From Apostichopus japonicus (lineage: Eukaryota > Echinodermata > Holothuroidea > Aspidochirotida > Stichopodidae), in NCBI RefSeq assembly GCF_037975245.1, contig NC_092566.1, forward strand, positions 16,595,001-16,659,000: a DNA stretch of 64,000 nt, in the 5' to 3' direction. Shown here in pieces: positions 55,059-64,000 of the stretch (positions are counted from its first letter, which is position 1; the number at the start of each line of letters is the position of its first letter). Both the position numbers and the translations under genes were made by a program. The notes under the pieces are model-generated. The model had not been told where the DNA came from. It did no database searches and saw nothing but the letters and a program-made list of their open reading frames with translations.

Positions 55059-55738
55059 GGTCTACAATCTTTCACCGATAAAAGCTGATGAGAAACTTTT
55101 CGAAGAAACCAAAAAGTAGGTAATATGTTAGTTTAAAGCTGCACTCCCAGGGTTAAGGAAATGTTTTGTAGTTAGTACTTCTCTTACGAAGGGAAGTACT
55201 TGGTTTAAGGAAAAATTATAAAAGAGGAAACAGCCTGGGCAGCAGAAAAGTCATATCAACCCATCTATACTCAGGTAATGATATACTTGAATAACAAATA
55301 TATCACATTTTTTATGATGGGAAAAACACCTTTACGTGCCTTTGAATTTGTAAAATGACCCGAAAACGGAAGCTTTTGTAAAATGTATAATCACTCCCAG
55401 GGTCTACAATCTTTCACCGATATAAGCTGATCAGAAACTTTTCGAAAACACAAACAGTATAGGTAATTTGTTAGTTTATAAAGCATTCCCAGGGTTAAGG
55501 AAATATTTTGTGGGTTAGTACTTCTGTTAGATAGGGAAGTACTTGGATTAAGGAGGAACTATAAAAGAGGAAATAGGGCAGCAGAAAAGTCATATCAACT
55601 CATCTATTCTCAGGTAATGATTTACTTGAATAACAAATATATGACATTTTAATAATGGGAAAAACACCTATAGACGTTCCTTTGAATTCGTAAAATGACC
55701 CAAAAACGGAAGTGTTTGTAAAAAGTAATCATATTTTC
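55059..55738. repeat. ~342-base tandem duplication upstream of collagen D
   Basis: Copy 1 55059-55400 and copy 2 55401-55738 both begin GGTCTACAATCTTTCACCGA and contain CCCAGGGTTAAGGAAAT, an inverted repeat AGTACTTC ... GAAGTACT, TATAAAAGAGGAAA and GCAGCAGAAAAGTCATATCA. They differ by many small indels and substitutions, so the duplication is not very recent. The left edge starts about 100 bases upstream of the collagen D ATG. Confidence 0.85.
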
Positions 55739-56644
55739 ATGAAAACCATTCTTCGTTCATGTTTGTTTTGCTTTTAAATATCGAAATTTGAGTAGAAAAA
55801 CAGAAGCTCAAAGTCAAGTTTAAAGTGAAAGCATTATTTGGCTTCGATAATCACAGTTGCTTCAAACAATTCCTCAACATTCCTATTTCTCTAAATCGGG
55901 GGCGACGGAAGAGTGTGCAATGATAAAGGTGTGTGGGTGGGTAGGGGAGGGGGGTGATAGTGGTGGTGGGGTTGGGGATTGTTGGTTGGGGAGGGGGCAC
56001 ATATTTCGAAAGGCAGTGGATCATGTGACTTTCATGTGAGTGAGCAGACCACAAAATCACCTCCAAAAGAACCCACAAAATTGACCCTCTCTGCATCGCA
56101 AATTCCCAGTGCTTGTTTTATGTTTCGTTAAAACACTTTTAAAGTACTCTGTTGTAAATTTTACAACAAGATCATATTTTAAATATCAAGAGTGCACTAG
56201 TTTATTACAAATAAAGGAATAAAGTACTTTAAAAAGAGGCTATTTTTATTTACGTTCTTTACGTTTGAGGATTACAAAAAAATGGTGGCCACAAGTCTCC
56301 TCCCCACCCCTCCACCCTACCGACTCCGCCGCTCCTGCTGCTTTAAAGCAACTTCAGTTTGGAATCATCGTAGGAGACGGGGCAAACCCCGAGGGTGAAG
56401 CATCAGGCTGGGGAATTCCTCATTGGTACGCCAAGGATATCACTTTATAATTGGTATAGTGATGATGAATTCTTGTTGTATCTTTAGAGACAGACCTCTT
56501 CTGTCCTCTCCCATGGATCATTAATTAATAGTCCATTAATGTTAATTAATAGTCCATATGGGGGAACCATCAAGTCACGCATTCTAATTAACCGATGAAA
56601 GCCAATGTTTCATTTCAGTGTAATCTCTACTATTTGATTTGATT

Positions 56645-57140
56645 TGAATTCCACAAACCGAAGTTCGTACCACTGGTGCTTTGAATCTGACAATTTACAC
56701 AGAATAACCATTCTTTCCCAAAAGGACATTCTGTCCCAAAAGGACGAAACCGGTCGTGAAGTGGAATTTTCTGGTGTGTTATTCTTTATTTATTTACTAT
56801 ATATCTGTTATACCACTTGCTACACATTCATTTCTTATTTACAGCTTAATTGGCTTGCCTATAAAGAGTGGTTATTCTTTGTGAATTGTCATATCCAGGG
56901 GTGCACTCTGTGCAATCATAACACTTGGGTAATACGCCCTCAGTCACAGTTATACAAAGCCAATATATACGCTTTAACACACCAGTAGAATCACTTTGGT
57001 CGAGTGGTACGGACTTCGGTTTGTGACACAAAATCCGGGGATCGGTTCCTACCTTCGCCCGATGAGTCCCAAAAGGACGAAACCGGTCGTGAAGTGGAAT
57101 TTTTCTGGTGTGTTATTATTGATTTATTTACTATATATAT
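56645..57140 (+). repeat. tRNA-derived SINE-like element with hammerhead, plus a partial inverted/direct copy
   Basis: The right unit (about 56988-57140) has a tRNA-like head: box A-type TTGGTCGAGTGG near 56997-57007 and box B-type GATCGGTTC at 57040-57048, followed by a hammerhead fold and the tail CTGGTGTGTTATT. The left part repeats pieces: the head in inverse orientation (CCACAAACCGAAGTTCGTACC at about 56652) and the tail in direct orientation (GTCCCAAAAGGACGAAACC at 56733 to about 56806). Structure resembles the tRNA-derived, hammerhead-bearing schistosome S-alpha repeats. Confidence 0.6.
57053..57094 (+). ncRNA. Near-canonical hammerhead ribozyme fold
   Basis: Stem I CTTCGC (57053-57058) pairs with GTGAAG (57089-57094), one G-T wobble. 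Core CCGATGA (57059-57065) matches CUGANGA except U4 is C. Stem II GTCC (57066-57069), loop CAAAA, GGAC (57075-57078). GAAA (57079-57082). Then CCGGTC, in which ACCGGT is a palindrome occupying a loopless stem III, ending in C17 of the GUC cleavage triplet. Such minimal stem III hammerheads are known to work as dimers. The U4C change would be expected to weaken or abolish cleavage. Confidence 0.55.
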
Positions 57141-57152
57141 CCCAGCATGGGA

Positions 57153-57191
<39 letters not shown>

Positions 57192-59366
57192 CAGCAAGCT
57201 ACAGTTCCACATCCCCCTGCCCCAAAGTTGACCTCCGAGTCCCGGTATCTAATCCCTCTAATCCCTGCCAGTGAGGCCTGGACAGCTGCAGAAATTGAAT
57301 CATTCATTTCCTATAGCAACATCCTATCACGAAGCATAACGCTATGCAGGAAGAGCTTATGTATCCAACCGAATCAAACCTCTGCCAATATCTCGTGCAT
57401 TAAAACTGATTCCATGCACATGGTGTTATTTGATAACCACTCTCGTTGACCTAACGTTATGAGCAAAGACTGCGGTGACTACTTTGGCTTGATGGAGTAT
57501 TTTATGTTAGTCTTTAATTAAGGCCAAAAGGGGCCGGAAGAATTGGTTGAACAGGTTCTCAGATGATAACATTGGACAGATATCAATTTGGATTTGTAAT
57601 TGATCTTAAAACGTCAAATATTATTATTTTTTTCACTATAAGTATTGACTTCGATATTATTATTTTTATTTCGTTGTTGTTGTAAAATTACAAATTTAAT
57701 CCAATCGGAGTTATATTCGCTATCAAAGTGTATACACTACACTGTAAAAAATTTCTCTGTATATTTACAAAAGAAAAGCTGTCAATTAGTTTCCATCTGT
57801 TTTTTCATCAGTGTACAACAGCAACTGTAAATGCACAACTACGGTTTGTGTAGAAACAGATTCATTTCTATTTATTCAGGTAGAATTTTATGTGGCAACA
57901 TGGAAAAAGTGATGTAACATTCAAAATACCCTTTGTATATTGGTCGAACTTTTTTCGTTTCTAGACAGAATGTTTCCGTTAATTTACCAAATAACAGTTT
58001 GTATACACGGTAAAAAGTTGTGGTTGAAAGTAAAAATTATTTATTCAAATGAAGCTGCTATATATGGGTAAAGTAATTTGTGATCCTGGGCGAATCATAT
58101 GTGGAGAGGAATTTGTTGTACATGAAAGAGATTTAGATGAAAAAATAAACGTTATACCAAGAGGAACACATTGAGAGAGTCAAATTTACCAAACACACAT
58201 ATCTTTATTTACCAACATGCAATCTTGACAGGTGTTTTAGACTTTTAGGATAACATCATATACAGCAAATGTGGAATTAGCACTGCAAACAACAATGTAA
58301 CAATATATTACACTAACATGGACAGTTTAGATATCATTCCAAGACAGGGATAAAGTGTGAATTTGTCTACCAGTGCGTTGAAAAACAGTGATATTATCAT
58401 ACTACTATATACTAAACTATCTCAGCATATTAATCTGGACTTTCCTGATGATATTAGACTTCCAAAGGTAAAATACTATTTAAGCAAGATTGATAAATGC
58501 TGAATAGCAGGGGGTCAATTTACCTTATGAACCTACCAAGAATACTGCTGTCCATTGTAATTAGCACTCTTACAAAGAGATAGTGTCTAGAATGAAAGAG
58601 CAACGACTAAAAAATACTACTCTATGACATACTAAAGAAATAAGAAACAAAACAATAACATGAACCTGGAAACCACTTAAGTTGCATTGAAACTGAACCT
58701 GAAACAAAAAGCTATAAACAGTGTGAAACTCAAATACTATTTATATGCTTAGAGTACTTAAAAGGATTTCTTCTAGTAAAAATACTTTGTTTCGAATGAG
58801 TACAGTTGCTACTCTTGGAAATAATATAAGCTTTACTGCTATCAGAACAACTCCCAAATCAATAGAAAGAAAAAAAGAAAACAGTTAGATTGATGGTCAA
58901 TGTCAAAGTGATGAAACTTCCATTGAAATGCTCAGGCACACTGGGATATTTTTTTGCTAAAATGAACCCTTTCCAATATATAGAACAATCAGAAAATCTA
59001 CTTGACAGTGCTCAAATTTGGATATTTTTATATAGTTACATCCAACTTGTACTGCAAAAGCTATGAGGTTGTTCTGTACAGAATCATATTTTGTATTTCA
59101 GAATATACAACGTTTGGTTAAAATACTTCTGAAGCAAGCAGATTACCTTACTGTTTATTAAGTATTTTAAAAATCAACTTTAAGTTACATTGTAACATGA
59201 ATCTGTAAAATTTAGTGATTTATAGCAGAATAGTTCACAGAGTCAGTGCTTTTGAAATGGAGGTATCATTAAACAAAAAACAAAAAGTATACGGCATTAA
59301 ACAAAACAAAATTAAATGCAGTTAAACCAAGTAGCTTAATACTTTTGGCCACATTCACTGCATATC

Positions 59367-59652
59367 TCACTCTCTACTTTCCTTCATCCACTCATAAAGA
59401 GAAGTTACTTTCGGATTTATACACCATCTGTAAGATTTCTTTGCCCTAGACCCTCTCCCTGGATCAATCTCGAACAGTATTCTGTAGGGAATAATTTGAA
59501 AAAAGTTTCATGAGTCCAATCTATCATTGTTTACCAAAAACATCCCAGTGCTTAAAACCTAAATTTATTTAATTTTGGTAAAAGTATCCCCAAAATTAGT
59601 AAAACTTCACACAAAATTTATATATTAATATATATATATATATATATAATAT

Positions 59653-59700
<48 letters not shown>

Positions 59701-60119
59701 AGTAAAAGTTTTTATCCGTTTTATTATGTATAAACTGTTGTAATTTGCATGCCGTGACAGGTGCACTAGTAGTTTAATGAAAACATTTAATGTTGCACAA
59801 CATTTGTTGGCATTGACACTGACATAAAGCTATTACTGAACAAACTGAACATGACTTTGCAGTTCTTCTTGCAGGATCTCAACAAGATGGAGGAACTGTA
59901 GTTTGAATGCACCTCCTTTGTTAATCTGTTAAGAAACTAGGTTTAAACTGTACCTCTGTATGTATTCCATGGTTGCTTGAACCTCTGTGGGATAGCATAT
60001 GTTGAACACATAGTAGCTCATGAACAACATCTTCAACGCAGCAATAATGGATGTAGGATACAGCAGAGGTTCCCGATCAACTGTTATTGCCATTCTGTTT
60101 CTAAGAAATGGATTGCAAC
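59367..60119 (-). CDS. C-terminal two exons of an unrecognised gene
   Basis: Exons 60119-59954 and 59481-59367 join in phase (AG|A gives Arg) and end in TGA. The 93-residue stretch includes C-N-P-F-L-R-N-R-M-A-I-T-V-D, L-K-M-L-F-M-S-Y-Y-V-F-N-I, Y-I-Q-R-I-L-F-E-I-D-P-G-R-G and S-L-Y-E-W-M-K-E-S-R-E at the end. Both acceptors (TAACAG, CTACAG) and the donor (GTACAG) are acceptable. The composition is typical of real protein, not random frame. I recognise the general look of the C-terminus of a large uncharacterised animal family with an N-terminal C2H2 finger, but cannot name it. The upstream part appears damaged (see 60640-60880). Confidence 0.55.
59629..59700. repeat. (AT)n microsatellite
   Basis: AT runs with short TAAT interruptions in the intron or 5' side of the last exon of the minus-strand gene. 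Confidence 0.9.
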
Positions 60120-60158
60120 CTGTTACATAAAAACAAAAGCATTTTTTATTAATATCTT

Positions 60159-60534
60159 CAGTGGCGTAGGAAGGTACTTTTGAGTGGGGGGGCTGAAGAC
60201 TGATTGCCGGCCTGGGGGAGGGGTCTAAGGGGAGGGGGTGTCCCCCTCCCCTTTGGAATTTTTTTCCATTTCAAGGTGGCCTCAGATGCAATTTGGTGCA
60301 ATATAGCACACTTCAACCCACCCACTCGATTTTGTATATAATTTTGCATTTTCACCTGGCCTTAGATGCAATTTGGTGCTCCAAATGAGATTTTTTTCTC
60401 ATTTGGAAATGAAAAAGGGGTTTTCTGACTTGCGAAGCGGGGGGGGGGGGGGGCAGAATGATACTTCCGCCCCTCCATATTTTTCACTGGGGGGGGGGCT
60501 GGCGCCCCCCAGCCCCCCGATTCCTATGCCCTTG
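60159..60534 (+). mobile_element. hAT-like MITE, copy 3
   Basis: 376 bases, CAGTGGCGTAGGAAG to TTCCTATGCCCTTG, flanked by perfect 8-base duplications AATATCTT (60151-60158 and 60535-60542). It sits 39 bases upstream of an acceptor of the minus-strand gene. Confidence 0.9.
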
Positions 60535-60639
60535 AATATCTTAAAGTATAAAGATCCATGGATTATAATTTTAAAAGCAATTTCTTTCAGAAATTATGCA
60601 AGAGTAGCCTGCAAGTGAAACTCTTGCACTCTGGATGAG

Positions 60640-60878
60640 TCCAGTGGTCACCGTGACGCACTTTACCACGAAAAAAGTGAAACCCGATGATCTAGTGCAT
60701 AGATATGTGAGACCAATCATAGTCTTATTATAGTCTGAATAACTTACAAAAATTCTGTTGCACTTTTCTTCAGGACATGCACGTAAATTGAAAATTTGGT
60801 TGATTTTGATGAAGCGGGTAGTGACACATCTTTCTAGCTGCAGTATCAGAGTGAACACCACATGAACAAGTAACCATC
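60640..60878 (-). pseudogene. Damaged C2H2-finger-like exon(s)
   Basis: After an acceptor-like CTCTTGCAG (minus strand, ending at about 60879), one frame reads V-T-C-S-C-G-V-H-S-D, H-Q-N-Q-P-N-F-Q-F-T-C. A second frame then gives C-P-E-E-K-C-N-R-I-F-V-S-Y-S-D-Y-N and a third gives S-H-I-Y-A-L-D-H. Together these are the parts of a C-x4-C ... F ... H-x5-H finger in the right order but in three frames, so at least two frame changes. Either a pseudogene of the neighbouring gene's first exon, or several small exons that I cannot resolve. Confidence 0.4.
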
Positions 60879-60889
60879 TGCAAGAGAGT

Positions 60890-63240
60890 AAAGCATATAG
60901 AAATTAAAACCTTTCGGAAATGGGTCAGGCTCTCCAACAATACATTACAAATCCGGTGCCCCTGACTATTCCATCTCAGGTTTAGCCGAAGCCTATCCTA
61001 TGAAAGGAAAACAATAAAACACTTTTGGTTACATATATATTGACAGATGACAAATCTTATCAGTTAATACTGTAAGTAGGTTACAGTTTGGCATAATTCA
61101 TAACACCCACAATCAACACATTCATGCTAAGACCAGGTTAGTATAGCATACAACAGTGCATACATCAACTGATCATGATACTTAAAGTAGGCTAGGGGCA
61201 ATTAGCAGCTCAGGCACAGTTCTGGATGGGTGGGGGGGGGGGGAGGAGGGCTAGGAGGTAGACTTTGCCTGTAATTTTTTTCTAGCCCGCAATACTCACA
61301 TTTTCCCTTTACAAAGAAATTTCCTTCAGGAATTTTTTGTATAGTTAACTTCCACATAAGCCCTCTCCCACTCAAACATACCTATAAATACTAAATTTCG
61401 AGTTCAAACATCTTGGTTCTTGTGATATCGTGTTTATACGCCAAGGCATCAAATGACAGGCACATAGTACATACAGGGTTTCCCCATTGCATGCAGTAGC
61501 ATCCTTCAGAATTGAACAAGGAATAACAAGTGGTTTTACCGACCAAAAATTAGTTTTCAAAATTCAGCGAGAAAAACAAAACAAGTTGTATTAGTAAAAT
61601 TCTGATTTATCACTGGAAAAACGTGATTTATCAGACAAAAAAACCTATTTTATTAATCGATGATCTATTTTAGTGATAGACCAGAGTTTGTTAACCATAA
61701 ACCTAGCCTAGATTGTTCATTTCTGAATTTTACCATTTGGCGTGCCATAGGGGACTGCACGACTCCCCCAAGATTCAGGACAGGGGACTGCACGACTCCC
61801 CCAAGATTTAGTGTAAGCCGATCGGGGGGCTTCAAACTAAACAGTAAAAGTGATATCAAGAAGTTTCCTAAGAGAATCTATGTTATATAGTAAAGCATAG
61901 ACACTGATTGGAGACCTGTGTCTAGGCTGCGTTATATCATAGCCAATAGAAACGATACCGCCAAAGAATGAATGTAAGCTTAGGTTTGGTATGACTGTCA
62001 AAACAGCTACGACGATATGCTAGAAGTAAGCGATCGTATATGCTCGCCAAACAAAGAACTGCCATAGCATCTTGTGCTAGTATGTACACAATGGACCGAC
62101 AGAGAGCTGTGCTTTCGGCCTAGCCTTCTTGCTTTGCCGCTTATTTCAAAACAAACAAACCAACAAACGAACGAACGTTTAATAAATGCTTACGTAAAAA
62201 GTAACAGTTTCATATGACTCAATTCACTATAGTTGCACTCATGTTAGATTAAAAAGGACTGAAAAGCTTTGAAATCATAACTTACCGTAATTACAGCGGT
62301 TTCGGACCATCGGTGCGCGCCCAGCGTCATTCAACTGTAAGTAGTGTACAAAGGTCATCTACAACTTTGCGACACAGTTGTTAACTTTACTATTTCGGAA
62401 AAAACTCATTGATTGCGTAAGACTAAACGTATATGCTACTTTCTAAAATTCCAACAACATGTAAAATACGGTTCTCGTTTTATGATGCAAGATTCGGTGT
62501 AACGTTTTCGCGATCACTTCGACCGCATAATGAAAACTTGGATCGAGCCTGATGCTTTTGTTCCGACACAGCAGTTGATGTATTGTTATGAAGATTTTGT
62601 TCCCATATACAGAAAATGTTGTTACAATACATTTTGTAAATGGACAACAATTTTTTTTAACAACATGATTAATTTTAGTAGATGAACGGTGTAAAGCTGT
62701 TATATCACAGACATTTTTTACAGTGTATACTGGAGTAGCAAAAGTCTTATTTTTTTCATTACAAAACAAAACATATTGATGCAATCTTTCCAAAAGGTAT
62801 ATGAGAGTCAGTAAAGCTGTTTTAAGTTTGTCCAACATTTCCGGCAAACTTACCTAGGTCAGGGAGAGATTAACCAATGTGGATATTGTTCAACAAATCA
62901 ACGGTAAGTAGCGTTAGTTATTAATTATTAGAAAAATTTGAATTTTCCGCAAACACGTGATTTCATATTAAGTGTCATCACATACAAAATGAAATTGAAA
63001 ACCAAAAATAGGTAATAAACCACATTTTCCTTGGGATCGTTTTTTATTTGGCGATATCGAACATTCCCAACAAAAATTCCCAACAAATTGTTTATCTGAA
63101 CATGGTAAATACTTTATTCAGTGCATAACGTCCTGTATGGAATTTATTAACTTAATGGAGAATATATTAGTCATGAATAAAGGCCAAGAATGCCAGACGA
63201 ACTGGTTGATCCCCATAATGTTCTATTCGCTATACTAGAA
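60890..63240. other. Intergenic region, nothing coding seen
   Basis: AT-rich with a G-run near 61228-61243 and a 33-base direct repeat at 61749-61810 (GGGGACTGCACGACTCCCCC twice). A 134-codon open frame at 62443-62847 has no recognisable motif or support. Confidence 0.5.
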
Positions 63241-63337
63241 TGTCCAGCTATTTAGACGAGTGTGCCGTACAGGTTGCATCAGAGCGGAAGAGGGCCCGTT
63301 GTCCAAGTATACAGCACAAAGAACGTCACCATCTACG
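63241..63337 (-). pseudogene. Fragment of a short-chain collagen C-terminal domain
   Basis: The minus strand reads D-G-D-V-L-C-A-V-Y-L-D-N-G, then S-S-A-L-M-Q-P-V-R-H-T and S-W-T, clearly matching D-N-G-D-V-P-C-A-V-C-L-V-N-G ... M-Q-P-A-R-Y-T-C ... G-W-T in collagen E. Two conserved cysteines are replaced and no flanking homology continues. It lies about 145 bases past the stop codon of collagen E, so it looks like the relic of an adjacent duplicated last exon. Confidence 0.75.
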
Positions 63338-63481
63338 TGGTAACACTTTATTCAGTTCATAACGGTTCCGAAGTTTACTGACTCAGCGCTACGGATCAAA
63401 CTAAATACACATTTACCTACAAGGTGTTTTAGTTAGATTCACAAGGTTTCTTGTAAGGTTGATTTTGACATCACAAAACTT

Positions 63482-63972
63482 TTAAGAGGTGCAGACAGAA
63501 CACGTAAGTTCATTATTGGAACCATATTCAGTGCAGGGTAGGCCAGTCACTGAGCTGTGGCATTCGGACACCACAGGGTAAAAGAGCGCGCCATCCAAAT
63601 TACTTAGGGATTCTTGCGTGGTCAGCTGGGCATTTTCATCTACGCAGACCCATTTGGTGCGATAGTACCCGTGATGCGACGCCATGAGATAGCCGCTGTA
63701 TTCGTAGGTCCAGCCGTGTGGGCAGGTGTACCGTGCAGGTTGCATCAGTACAGACGAGCGACCGTTAACCAAGCATACAGCACAAGGAACGTCACCGTTG
63801 TCCATACCATTAAAGGGATCGAAGCTATTAACTTCGTATTCAGCTCCGTGGATTCGAGCTCTCCAACTTGACGTGGTACCGGGAACAGTATGTAGGAATT
63901 GTGGATCTTTAGGAAGACAGAGATAGTCCGCACCGCCGCCCTTTTCATTGTAGGCTGCTCCAGCAGCGTAAC
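63482..63972 (-). CDS. Short-chain collagen C4-like protein (collagen E), last exon only
   Basis: Acceptor GCATAG ends at 63973; the phase-1 exon of 491 coding bases ends with a stop at 63482. It encodes the globular domain: G-Y-A-A-G-A-A-Y-N-E-K-G-G-G-A-D-Y-L-C-L-P, G-D-V-P-C-A-V-C, M-Q-P-A-R-Y-T-C, E-Y-S-G-Y-L-M, G-L-P-C-T-E-Y, L-T-C-S-V-C. One codon longer than the 488-base exons of collagens A-D. The Gly-X-Y and leader exons lie outside the window to the right. Confidence 0.88.
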
Positions 63973-64000
63973 CTATGCGAAAAAAAGTAGGATTGAAAAG

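Larger units (their letters stand above)
54957..59366. other. Intergenic region between collagen D and the gene at 59.4 kb
   Basis: Contains the tandem duplication, the SINE-like hammerhead element (56645-57140), and AT-rich sequence at 57500-59366 that probably includes the 3' UTR of the minus-strand gene to its right (AATAAA on the minus strand near 59154 and 58204). No coding region seen. Confidence 0.5.

Noticed and set aside
62443-62847. 134-codon minus-strand open frame
   Set aside because: No motif or family resemblance, no splice context, AT-rich; consistent with chance.

Overview
This window is eukaryotic and non-microbial. It has multi-exon genes with GT-AG introns, long AT-rich introns and intergenic stretches, microsatellites, MITEs and tRNA-derived repeats. 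The protein families point to a marine invertebrate deuterostome, most likely an echinoderm and perhaps a sea cucumber. One gene is a fibropellin-like EGF/CUB secreted protein. The others form a cluster of short-chain collagen C4-like genes. The species call is inference; the gene models were built by hand from splice signals and phase.

Left part (1-19.4 kb, minus strand): one large gene that runs off the left edge. It encodes a signal peptide, EGF, CUB, EGF, three copies of a ~140-residue repeat I do not recognise (called X here), two EGFs, three more X copies, then seven EGFs. All but one of the domain-flanking introns checked are phase 1, so the gene is a modular, exon-shuffled extracellular protein. 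The X repeat, with an invariant G-x-x-L-W and a C-x6-C ... C-x4-C tail, is the main protein novelty.

19.4-29.2 kb: intergenic, with microsatellites and SINE-like repeats, no convincing gene.

29.2-64 kb: a cluster of five short-chain collagen genes: A (minus, 29.2-32.6 kb), B (plus, 36.5-40.3 kb), C (plus, 44.2-47.9 kb), D (minus, 51.7-55.0 kb) and E (minus, last exon only, right edge). A-D share one plan: secretory leader and short helical region, a basic furin-type site, a Cys-containing linker, about 22-29 Gly-X-Y triplets, a Y-T-R-W-G linker exon, and a C-terminal globular domain on a final exon of 488 coding bases (491 in E). The last exons of B and C are nearly identical for about 420 bases and then diverge abruptly, which looks like gene conversion. 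A decayed piece of a sixth copy lies beside gene E. These proteins probably trimerise and act as secreted matrix or basement-membrane-like short collagens.

Between D and E lies the 3' half of an unrecognised gene with a damaged zinc-finger-like upstream segment.

Repeats: three full-length ~377-bp hAT-like MITEs with 8-bp target duplications; a ~110-bp tandem block next to a collagen exon; a 133-bp tandem array; a TCATG-rich minisatellite; a tandem duplication upstream of gene D; and three unrelated dispersed repeats that each carry a hammerhead-ribozyme-like fold. The hammerhead-like fold, with different but paired stems in each family, is the main nucleic-acid novelty.
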